DNA of 64,000 nucleotides from Labyrinthula sp. Ha (lineage: Eukaryota > Sar > Bigyra > Labyrinthulida > Labyrinthulaceae): contig JAALGZ010000004.1 in the NCBI GenBank assembly GCA_015227615.1, positions 1,550,001 to 1,614,000 of the forward strand, in the 5' to 3' direction. The notes under the pieces are model-generated. The model was given only the letters and a program-made list of their open reading frames with translations, did no database searches and was not told the DNA's origin. The position numbers and the translations under genes were made by a program. The stretch's first letter is position 1. The number at the start of each line of letters is the position of its first letter. Below, piece by piece: positions 46,401 through 57,700 of the stretch.

Positions 46401-49400
46401 CAACGAGGTCAAAACTTATAGTGGTTAAAATAATTTTAGATGCTATAATGATACATACAAATATGTATAGGGTGCCTCTGTTGAGCTAAATAAACTGAAA
46501 ATACATCGCTTCACATAGTCCTTCCAGTTTTAATTGTTTAATTTGACCTAACCTTTGAGGCATCTCTTCATATCATATTTGGACAGAAAACAGACTGGCC
46601 TCAACAGAAGAAATAAATCAGAATATACTAGATTGATATTTATTTGGATTAAAGCATATTGGAATTTTCTAATATCGTGGCAAACTAAAGACTTTTTTTA
46701 AATATTATTAATTTCTGATAAGCTATTTTTTCTCCTACGAAGATATTAAAACTATGAATTGATTGTAAAAAATTTTACGCCCAATGTATGCAACTCAACG
46801 GAATTAGCAGTGGCTTACAGTTAAGTTGATCCCCTACTAACTCATGTCCAACGATAAAAATATAAATTGATGTATCTCTCTAGAATTTTCGCAGATGAGC
46901 TTTTAGCTTAGTCTTAATTTCTCAACTTTGTTTCAATTGAATTTAGGTTTTTCAATCCCTGTTACGTTGACGAGAGCATTACGTTAGCATGCAATCTTGG
47001 TTATTGCAAAATCATTAAGCAGACCTGGATCCCTCTTAACGATGAAATTCTTATATCGAAGTGTGTTTTATAATATCCACACCTGATTATGGATTCCAGT
47101 AGGCTTAGAATATTCTTAATCGGTGCCCCTTTTAAACGGTAGAAAGTGCGTAACGAGAAATGTTTCTTAACATTTAGTTAGTACACAGAATATTTTACTA
47201 AAGCATATTGACTATGGGTATTTACGGCTAAATATATTTAGTAAATTCAAATAAAAGTTCAAGACGCGTTGGAGATCCGCGCGAGGTACACCAACATGCC
47301 TTGTATCCTTCCAATTACGCCCTCCCTTCCTGGTTCTAAGTGCCTTTAGTGATATATGTTTTTCGGAAATTACATATGTTTCTCCGTGTGAAAGTAAGAA
47401 TTAACGTTCCTTTCAGATGAGATGTATCCAAGTGATCCCACAGTTAAAAGCACCCGAGTATCAGCATTAAACAGAATGTTTGGACAATTATTTGTTAATT
47501 CAATAGTTCCCGGGATTATTTTATGCAAACACATTCTAGAAGTAAACGAACATTGACCCCTTAGCAAAAAAAAACTCAGTAGATCAAGTGTTTCTGTTCA
47601 TTAACATATGCTCAAGGCTACTTTAACTGTTTCGCTTAAATGTGTCAAACATCGTATCTTTCTTACATTGTGTGATACAATTATATAATCGCATAAGGAA
47701 TAACGCTAGTTTCGCGACATATTCTTTCTTCTGAAACTATGGAATTGTGAGGTTACACAAAACTTGATTGAGCTTGAAATATGAACAAGAAAAAATGACA
47801 ACAGATTTTATGAGGCTCTTCTGAAATGAATCTATGAAAAACAATTAAGACAGCTATGAAGGGTTCCAACAACCTAAACTATTATGAGGGATACATATGT
47901 AGTGTGATATTACTAATGCATTCTTAAAGCATTATAATACAGGACAACTTCACAGCCTTCAAATGAGATACTCTAGCAGAAGGTACAGATTTTAAAATAT
48001 ATCTATGAAACTTTGAATACATGTGACCAGTCACAAGTGGATATTCTTTGGCTGAATAAACTTAATTCAATTGGATAAATAGAAAATAGCCAATATAATA
48101 CCAAGAAAATGATACTAGGGTTATCCATCAATATGCACTGTAGGAAATAAAAACTTGAAAAAAGTTCTTCGACTATGATAAAGAAGGGGTATACGAAATC
48201 CGGTTAATTAATGGTTACAGTATACGCAATTAAATAAATGTAAGCGCCCCTAAAGTTCTGAAACCTCGTTCAAAGTAACCTTACCGTGATTAATACCTAC
48301 ATATAAACCAGTGGAAAATGCTTCCACTATGGAGACAGAAAATATTACCTAAGAAGAAAAGCAAAAGTGTTATATTCCGAGTATACAGATAACAAACTCA
48401 GCTCTTAGGATATATATATGTTGGAGGTCAAACCATAGGTTTTTATTTCAAGAAATTAACATGAGGGCGTGACTATTTAGTATTTCCTCTCCGCTTTGTA
48501 CTTGTGAAGATATAAAGTAATTGCTTCATGCTAATCAAGAACTGTTTTCCGCTCTATACCGGATCAAATAGTTCGCATAGAAAATTAAAACCTGTCTAAT
48601 ACCTGTGGTTAAAAAGATAGGAAATAGAATAATCTATTTTAGGATCCAGTAAGAAAAAAACATTAGCAAAGATCTCTAACCACGGTTTTTTTGTGAATGT
48701 GAAATAGAGATCCCTTAAGATTAATAACCCTCGGCGTAGAGTGGAAATATTAATAAACACAATAATCGTTATTACAAGCATACTGTCATTTAGTCGATAT
48801 ACCAAGAACGCCTATCAGCCTTTCAGATTAACTCACAGTAGTAGACACCCTTTGAATAAACCAATCTTGTATATAAATGAAATTTAAAACCTGCGAAATG
48901 TAGAATTATCGGAACTATCCATGAAAAGTCTTATTTTATCTTGCAGAGAACTCTTGATTCTATACATTGGCATTCATAAAGTTCCAGTCATACAGCACAT
49001 AGTTCCACTGTACATTTTCATAAGAAACTTCTACACTGTACCAGACTCGCAAACAAAGACTCTGATTAATATCATACTCAAGTTTATGCTTCCCAAAACG
49101 AGCCACAGACCCGAGTTACACACCGCGGTCCCATTTTCAAGCCTAATCTAAGCTATGACAAGTGTGTAGCCAAGATAAGAGCTGCTGAGAAAGTTATTTA
49201 GCTGAAAATAGCGAGGATAACACACCTTTCAAATTTATTCTATTTCTTATCATCTCAAATGGAATCTAGAAAAGTAATATGGTAAACGAGATGTATATGA
49301 AGCAAACAAAGATCTAAAACATAGAGTTATTCTTTAGTTGTGGTAAAACAGAACTTAGGGACATATATAGCCCGAAATACAGAGAATGTGTCCAGTTAAG

Positions 49401-52400
49401 CTCACTAAAAAGTAGTTCATACAATAAGAATGTAATACAACCAATATATATCTAAGAGTAACCAGGTTGCTATTGAATCTCGAAATGATGTAGAGTATGC
49501 TAAATGAACATAATAAGGAAGCAAAATACGAATTGAGCTAAATAACTTTTGTTTCTTAGAGAACAGAAGCTTTATTACTTGGACTTCTGTTCAAAGACTG
49601 TGGATTCTATTCTTGAAGTTCAATCTTTTTGGCCAATTGCTCTTTGAAAAATGCTCAGTTTGAGTTATTGAATTCGAATTTTAAGCCCGACAAGTGACAA
49701 AGAATGTGACTAAACCTTGCTTCGCCAATAGAATCATCTGAAATAGCGATCACCTCTGGAAAACTATGAATATGAAGCAACCCTAAGAAGAACCAACAAT
49801 TGAAAATTGCTCATTATGCTGCTAATCCATTATCAAGATTCATTCACTAAACTCTATTATGTCCTAAGTGGCGCGAGATTCAAGTTTTTACTAATACACC
49901 CCATACATATAACTACTTTGAAAGTCTATTCAAAATATTTCAAAATATAGAAAACCAGATATAGACAGTGGAGATGTATTAAATCCTCCAAGAGTCTCAT
50001 ATGTATATATATAAATACATTTCTACCCTCTCATCAAAGAAATTTACATCACCAAAGATATTCATTTGGTGTCAACTTCATAGCATGACACCATAGTCCA
50101 AGAAATCTAGTAAATTTAACCACGAGGCATGCCACAATAAGCCAAGAGACTGCTTATAACATTGAGCATTAAACAATTAATTTTACTCCTATAATCAATA
50201 TTTTCAATGTGAAAATAGTACCACCTATGCCAGATATGGAGCCGTATGTCATGCTCGACTTTCTTCTTGATCGTTGATTTAGGCCGTTGTGTAAACTCAA
50301 AGAAAAATCCAGAGCCTAGATATCTTCAGTTGGGTTGAAGCTCTGGACCGTAGAAATATTAAAAAATGATACTGGTAGATGTCCCTAACTCGAATATTTA
50401 ATAGTATCTGTCGATTTTAGTTCCTAGAAACAAATCCAAATTTGAGTATATAATCGGGATGGGTTGGTTGTGTATAGAGAAATATAGGATAAAATTGTAA
50501 TTTTTCTTATTTGATGGTTAACATTCAATATATAGGTTAACCGAAGAAACAGATATAGTGCTACATGGTTTTGGGATTCACCTAATCCACAACAGCCATC
50601 AATTTAACTGGAAATTGAAGCTGGTAAATATAGATTGAAATGGAACGATAGCTACCGAAATTCAGCTTCTATATAGACCATTCAAAATAGACATCAAGAT
50701 CTAGTTACAAATTGTTAGACATTGTTATATCCAAGGATAGGTGTACTTTTTGTCTAGTGAAGGCGGTAATGGGTCTCAGTATAGCTGTCTATATATTTTC
50801 AGCTTAACATATTCTTGTGCTTCGGACTTTTACGGGGCAGCCCTCATTCTATATGCCATAGACCTCCAAGGAAACTTGGAACCCTAATAACGAAATTCTA
50901 CTCTGTATGTACTATTCCTTTGCTTGCTCTTCACGTTTTCCATAAATAAAATGTGACACCGTTGGAGATCTCGAGAGAAAAACTAGCCAAGATCAAGAAA
51001 TGTCATTATTTCGTGAAAATAACTGAAACAAAGGTAAGCCAACATAAAATTAGTTTTCTCCAAGTATTAAGTTCTTAACCTTAAAAAACTTTAGACCATT
51101 CTGATAAAAAGAAGTAATACGGAATACTAAATACAACTTGATGTTCTAACTGTCATGATAAGGAAACATTTCGGTTCGGCTCGAAACATACTTCGTGGCT
51201 CTTAAGAAATAAAGTATAGAGTTTTCTTGACGAATTATTTGCTTCAAATCTATAACATGTCTAAATAGATTACACAGAATTTAAGATTGTAATTCCAGGG
51301 GTTTCCGGATTCACCTGTGTGGAAAAAATCCACAAATCCGGGATCTAGATTGGAGCTTAAAGAAGAAACATTAAGCAAATTTACATGGAATTTTCCATTA
51401 ACGATGGTTAAGCAAAACGTTTTAGGTACGTATTTTGGTGCAACAATTTGGAAAGAATATGCTGGTTGAGTTTTGGAATGTTAATTCCCCTAAGAGGCCT
51501 GCATAAAATTTGGCCTGACTATGAACCTATTCCACAAAAGTTATCACCATGAGAAACATCTCTATGCATAAATAAGACCCAGAGTGCTTCCTTTCTGTTT
51601 TGCTTGTAGGTCAGCAATATCTTTGAATTTAGTAAATCAAGTTCTTAGAGGAGCTTCTCCTTGCCCAGTTCTTTTGATAACTAAAGACCAACCATCCCTA
51701 CATTAATATGATTTTGCTCTCTTAATGAAGATAATAGGCTGCGTGTTGGTTCTGCACAAAAATAAAAGCTTGGGCCCTTCTTCTCCTTTAGCTCTTTGCT
51801 AACCCAATCATATTACACTGATGTTTTGATCAGTTCACCGTGTGTTTAACTTCGACATCATGGTAGCTGCTAACCCTTGTCTCTTTTCTGGTTGTGAGAA
51901 TTGGAGGAAATCTCGCCACTAGAGTTGTAGTGACGCTTAGCATCTGATGTTTCATTCACATATCTAATGTCGTTACTGATCCTGCATCTATCTTAACGTT
52001 GAGCAAGTCACCATTGATATCGTTCCTAACTGTTTGATCGCTACGATTCTGATAATAACATAGGCATCAGACAAAAAGCGGCTCTGTCGTCTTCTTCATT
52101 TTCGTTGAAGTAATTATGCAGCCGCAAGTCAAGAAAAACCTTTCTGGTCGTTTGATGTAGTTGCGCATACAGATCACAACTTCTGAAAAAGCAAGAACTG
52201 AGTTGTGTTTGCTAGGGGGAGACTTTAAAAGGTAATGAGATTGTGTTGACTTAGAATTTCAACCTTCATAAAATCGTAGAATTATCTTTCTGGGGTTTTC
52301 TGCAACGACGGGGTAGGTTTTTAGGCTGTTTAACGCGACTTTGGGTTTCGGAGAACGATTGTTCCTAATAACTAGGGATTAGATTTGAGTTTTTGATAAT

Positions 52401-53293
52401 TTATCCAAAATTTCAGTGTCCATGGTTTCCTTCTTAGTTGTCATTAATGTTGTGAGAACTATATTGATTAATTATTGATAATCATTTCATTATTCGTAGT
52501 AGGTTGGGCCAAATAGCGAACACAGCAATACTTCATTTTTTTATCTTATGAAAACCAACCTGAAAGTTCATATGGTCTTGGATAATTCTGGGAGGATATA
52601 GTTGAGCAACATGGTTCATTTTTCAAAGTTTTCATAGACTATCATGTAATGAAAATATAAAAATTATGAAAATAAAATCAGAATCATTTGAAGAGAATTA
52701 AAACCACGATTTTGTTGTTGAAACGCAGAACTTAAACCTTTGTCCAATAATTAAAGCTGAATTTTCTCTAATCCGAAGCCTACTCACAACAACAACAAAA
52801 AATCAAATATGTACCTTTCTTTTCTTTGTTTCCCAAAAATTTTTATTCTTGAAGATCAACTCTCAAGAAATAAAACTCTGTTTCATAACTAAAACATCGT
52901 ATATAGAAATTTATATTATATGTTCCCAAATTCCGATTGGGAAATTATGTGTCGAATTACCAAAATCCAAGGGAGAAGTTCTATGAACAAAATAAGAGGA
53001 GTATTAGTCTTCTTTTCTCGAATATTAATATTTATATTAAATTAAGTTCCTGATATAATTAACTATCACATATTCATATACTAAATCTGGTTCTTATTCG
53101 ATAATATTTTTGGTATAAATATATAGTAATCTTATTCCTTATTTCAATTCGATACTCTCTGCCCAAAATATATAACGTTAGAGGCATATTTGTCCGTTAC
53201 CGAACCGATTTCTTTGTAAAATTCTACAAGAGAAAGAATTACGACTTAGCCTAGAATTATAAAGAAGGTCTGAGCGAAAGACGGAGTTTTATC
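43473..53293. other. Gene-free stretch, about 9.8 kb
   Basis: This is the longest desert. Short frames of 64-86 codons occur (for example 44460-44720 plus strand, 45286-45522 minus strand) but none resembles a known protein or has tiny-intron extensions I can support. No RNA gene is recognised. The only supported feature is the hAT-like element at 52373-52782. The final 400 bases are A/T-rich, probable promoter DNA of the DHHC gene. Confidence 0.55.
52373..52782. mobile_element. hAT-like non-autonomous element, copy 3
   Basis: Left end TAGGGATTAGATTTGAG; right end in reverse complement TAGGCTTCGGATTAGAG, close to the left end of copy 2. It shares TTTTTGATAATTTATC, GATTAATTATTGATAATCA, GGGCCAAATAGCG, GCAATACTTCAT and AATAAAATCAGAATCATTTGA with the other copies. 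The flanks CTAATAAC (52365-52372) and CTCACAAC (52783-52790) match at six of eight positions, compatible with an aged 8-bp target duplication. No coding capacity. Confidence 0.72.
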
Positions 53294-54517
53294 ATGGCAC
53301 GTAGAAATGGATGGGAAAAGTATTCAAATTTGATTTTTACTTATTCGTAGACCTTTTAATAATCTCCAGAAAGTTATGCTGGCGATATTTATCCTTGTCC
53401 CATTAAGTTATAGCGCAATCAGTCTACTCCGGTTCAATCAAGGTATCTTTTTTAAGCCTATATTTATATTCATAGGAAGCTTTATGGCAGTTCCTATACT
53501 TGGAGGATTGACCTTGTGCTTACTCATATCTGTTTATATCACCGTTACAATAGACCCAGTAGATGAGCGGACAATCTCCCGGGTGGATTATAAAGAACGA
53601 AGTCCGAAGTTACAAAAATTTCTGAAGAGTTTGGGAAGTAGAAAAGTCACATATTCTAAATTTGTTCAAAAAGAGATCAAGGCATATCCTTATTGTTATA
53701 TTTGCAAAATGAACGTACACCCTGAAAGCAAACACTGCAGAGACTGTAACAAGTGTGTACTAGGTTTTGATCACCACTGCCATTGGTTGAATAATTGCAT
53801 TGGAAAGCACAATTATACTTCATTTTGCTTCACTCTACTTTTTGGTTCACTTCATCAGCTTGGACATATCATACTTGGAGCTTACTACATCAGGCTGCTC
53901 TTGCCCTCGTTGGATGATCCTTGTACACCCTTTCTTTTTTTTTATGTTTAGCCGATGTTGTTTTGTTCTTTGTTATTATTGTCTTGCTGCTTACAACTAC
54001 CGTCGCTTTTCTTGCAACATCCCACCTTTTGGGTCTTCATTTTTATCTTCGATTAAGAAAGAAAACAACATATAGTCATCTGTTGTCTAAGCAGGTGTCC
54101 TATAGTAGAAAAATGTCTCAAAAAGCGTCAGCCAGATCTGTGGAAGAGGGAAAAGAACATGCTGGATCTAAGATTTATGTTCCAACTCTTCTTTCTGCTA
54201 CGACCGGGGTCGATTGTTGTGCTCCGAGGATAAGATACCCAAGAGCTCAAAGAACTAAACGAGCTGCTGCTAAAGAAGTTATGAAGAGTGTTCCTCCTGC
54301 GAAAAAAGAACGAGCACAAACTTTGTTTCCGGATAAGACAAGAACGTTGAGTATTAATGTGGGAAATAATAGCAGAGGCGGGTCACAGACTTTTAAGATT
54401 AAGGTAGCTGAAACAATGCCTATTTTTGAGGAAACTGATGAGAATTATGCTCGGGTAACAAAGAGGGAACGGCGAGGAAACATTGTAACGAAAAAAACTG
54501 ATTTAGCCATCTCCTAG
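53294..54517 (+). CDS. DHHC-type protein S-palmitoyltransferase
   Basis: Three exons (53294-53319, 53351-53922, 53952-54517) encode 387 residues. The tiny first exon yields MARRNGWEK, continuing after splicing as [13 protein letters not shown], which matches the RRNGW-x-x-P-x-x-x-x-Q N-terminus seen in many DHHC enzymes. Four membrane helices flank the zinc/cysteine-rich domain (two before it at about 25-85, two after at about 190-275). The domain contains [38 protein letters not shown] and the active DHHC cysteine near residue 150. The enzyme attaches palmitate to cysteines of membrane-associated proteins. The C-terminal tail (about 110 residues) is basic and serine-rich. It converges on the p25-alpha/WW gene with 215 bp between stops. 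The upstream exon is inferred by conserved motif and frame; without it the protein would start at the ATG at 53376. Confidence 0.9.
53320..53350 (+). other. 31-nt intron in the DHHC gene
   Basis: It starts GTATTCAAA and ends TTATTCGTAG. It lies in phase 2 of the lysine codon in GWEK. Unspliced, the frame from 53294 hits a stop formed at the intron's own 3' TAG. Spliced, it reads [17 protein letters not shown] in frame with the ATG at 53376. It is two bases longer than the other four introns. Confidence 0.78.
53923..53951 (+). other. 29-nt intron in the DHHC gene
   Basis: It starts GTACACCC, has a pyrimidine-rich middle and ends ATGTTTAG. It lies in phase 1; removal joins LLPSLDDP to [13 protein letters not shown] and creates the fourth membrane helix in frame. 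A candidate branch A lies 8 nt from the 3' end. Confidence 0.92.
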
Positions 54518-54732
54518 ATGTTTGACACCTAATTTATTTATTCGTATGAACAGCTGCGCTGGAACAAGAAGTGAAAATATGGCGTGGAGTGTAGTAAATT
54601 CTATTGGTTTATGAATACTTAATTGAAGAAAGTATGTGGTGAATATTCATTATTTTTCTTAGAGCTATTTGAGCTTTTAAATTTTAACTATCTCTGCAAT
54701 GTTGAGTTTGGAAGCTTCTTCACTTGATTTTA

Positions 54733-57700
54733 TCATAATTTATATTGAAAGTAGTTGTACAGAATAGGAAGTCTAGGATCAGTTTTTGCCTGTTCAACGG
54801 ATTTCTGAACAGAAAATCCCTTTGAAAAATATGCTCTGGAAAATCGCAAGTTGTTGAAGATAAGGAGTTGACATATTGCACAGTAAATGAATGGATAAGT
54901 TGAGGTTTGTATAGTGATCGCAGCCCAATGAAAGAAAATTTTATATGCAACCTCAAATTCTTCCTCTAAACGTGGGCTCTCACTTTTTAGGTCACTAATG
55001 TTCTTCTCTGCAACTTCAAAAAAATGAACGTATGGCTTCTTGCACTCAAAAATGTCAATGAGATTCTTCATTACTCTAATAAGAACATTCTTCGGACTAT
55101 TTTGAAGACTTTCCATGAAAAGCATCTTTGATTTTTGAAGGTCATTTTCTATTGTCAAAACGTACAAAGCATAATTCACAACACTCGAAAGTCTTTTCCG
55201 ATTTTCTTTATATCTTTTCACTAAATTATTGTGAAAATTAAGCGTGGTCACTAATTGCTTCATGTCAGATATTTGAAACAGCCTGTTCTGCCTATTCAGG
55301 TATAGCCTTCTAAGAAACTGCTGAGCCTCAATCTTGGAATATTTTGAAACACGCCCAGTGAAAGGATGAAAGTACTTGGGAGTTTCAGCTCCATCCTCAT
55401 AAAATTGAACCCATAGATCTTTGTCAGGTTCACCCAAATCAGTGTCTTCGATATTTGGAGCAACTGATAAGCCAGTCAGTGCCCCTCTTCTATTTTGAAC
55501 TGTTTCCTCTAAGCCTCCAGTAGTATACTTGAAAATGAAAGGTTTCTCCCAAGAACTCTCACCAGTTCTTGTATTGTAATAATACCACTGCTGAGTATTC
55601 ATATCTCTTTGTTTTCTATATGCTTTTCTTATAACCGACTTCACAAGAACTCTTGCTTTATTCCCTCTGAAAATGCTCTGGAGCTTTGTCGCTACCAAAA
55701 TTAAATGACTTTCAGCTTGTTCAAACTGAAACATCAGAACATATTTTCCTAGCTTATGTGAAACTTTATGCGAACCCAAAGAGCAACTTTCACAAAAAGA
55801 CATCCTTGATAATATCAGCGACTGGATTTCTAATAGGGTAAAACTACTATCTGGAAAATGCTCTTCTAATTGAATCTTAGTGAGTCGCATTAACTCAATT
55901 GTCTTTCGTTTAGGATCGTAAAACTCAAACATAAAGCTACCGAGGGATGAATATAGAGTTAGTTGGAACCTCAGAAAATCATTAGGGGATCTACTGGTGC
56001 TTCCAGTAGTCAACAACTTTTTAGTTCTCAGTGAAACGTTAGGTAAAGATACTACTCCCTTAAAGATAATATTGCCTTGTGCACCATTCTGCTCCTTACG
56101 TGCTATAACAAGTACAAGTTCACCCAGTTTTACCCGAAGTTTTAGTCTTCGTATCAAATGCTTCAGGTAATCAAATCTATACAATAAATCTGGATTGAAT
56201 ACTTGTTGAACTAACTCATCTACTTGATCTTCAATAATTTGATCAATATTATTCATGGCTTTTCCTTCGGAAACAACCTTTTTTCTAAGTGCCTCTTTAA
56301 CAACAGAAAGAAGTTTTGATTTTGAAATAAAAAGTGAGAGCTGTTGTTTTGTTTTCACAATATAAGAAACAAGTTGCAGATCTCCTGTAGCTTGCTTCTG
56401 CATACTAAGGACAACAAATCTATTCAGAATCATGTGACAACCAGAATAAACCAAAGAAGTCTTCAAATTCTCACGGCGCAGTTGACGTTCTTTTTTTTTC
56501 TTTTCTTTTTCCATCCTATTTCTTCTCAGCACTTCCTTAAACTCGCATTTATTTCTATATGAAATATATGCTTTTTGTATTACAACAATCTTCTTCAAAG
56601 TTTCTTTATAGGTTTTGTAACAAATAAAACACCTAAAGGAAACTTGGATTTTCAAAGCACCTAATTGTTGTCTCGCTTCGGAATATAAAGCTAATTTTCT
56701 TGTTTCTACCAGAACAATTTCTTTAGTCTCCACCCATTTAAGCAAATAATTTACTACAAGCTCCTCCATTCCTTTTCCGGAAACCTCTGCGGGCTCTTCA
56801 TTTTCAGAAACAAAGAACCAAGGAAATTTCTTTCTTGCAATTAGATCTAAAGCTTGATTACGAAAACATAAGTAGTTAATTCTCTTTTTTTTCTTTGGTT
56901 TAACTTTAGCAAAAATAATATCCACTTCTGTTAGTGTAATATCAGTATCATCTGTTTTCTGGAGTTTAATCAAATCAGGTAATGACTTTATAAATTTCAT
57001 GAATTTGAACGCATCTAGGATCTCAGCTTCTTTTGGGTCAATTCTTTCCATATCGTAATTGGGCTTAGATGCTGGTGGATACCAATTGAAACACAGGTAT
57101 TCAAATGTTTGGAACAAAATTTTTTCTTTGTCTAGGTTTTTCACAAAGTTGAGCTGAGATTTATTATACAAATCCTCACCTAAGTGAGCATTTGCCTTTT
57201 TGGCTCTCATCTTAAGACCAAAAAATTCATAACTTGAAGAAAGCAGCTCTCTATAATCTAACTCGCTTTTACTTTCTAAAGGTTTTTCTAAGTCCTTCAG
57301 AAATATATCTTGGGGTCCAGTAATTGCAACTACTTCCACACCAGCATTAATCAACTCAGGCCAAAAAGCTCCATCAGAACCTACCACAGGTTCACACGAA
57401 ATTACAAAACCCTGCTGCTCCTCCAAAACCTCAACCAAACTAACTACAGAAATAAAGAAACCACCCAATCGTATAATATCGCCAGTAAATAATTTATATC
57501 TCATATCCAACTCCGGTAAATGCTGATTTTTCTCTTTCAAGATAACAAAACTACCTTGATTCAATTCTCCAATTATCTTATCCTTTTGTAGGCTGAATCC
57601 TACATCTTGCTTTACTAAGACAGCAACTTTTGCATAAAACAGTTCAGGTATAATTTCACTAACGAGTTCTTCCTTGGGCCTTGGGAACGTCTCAGGATCA

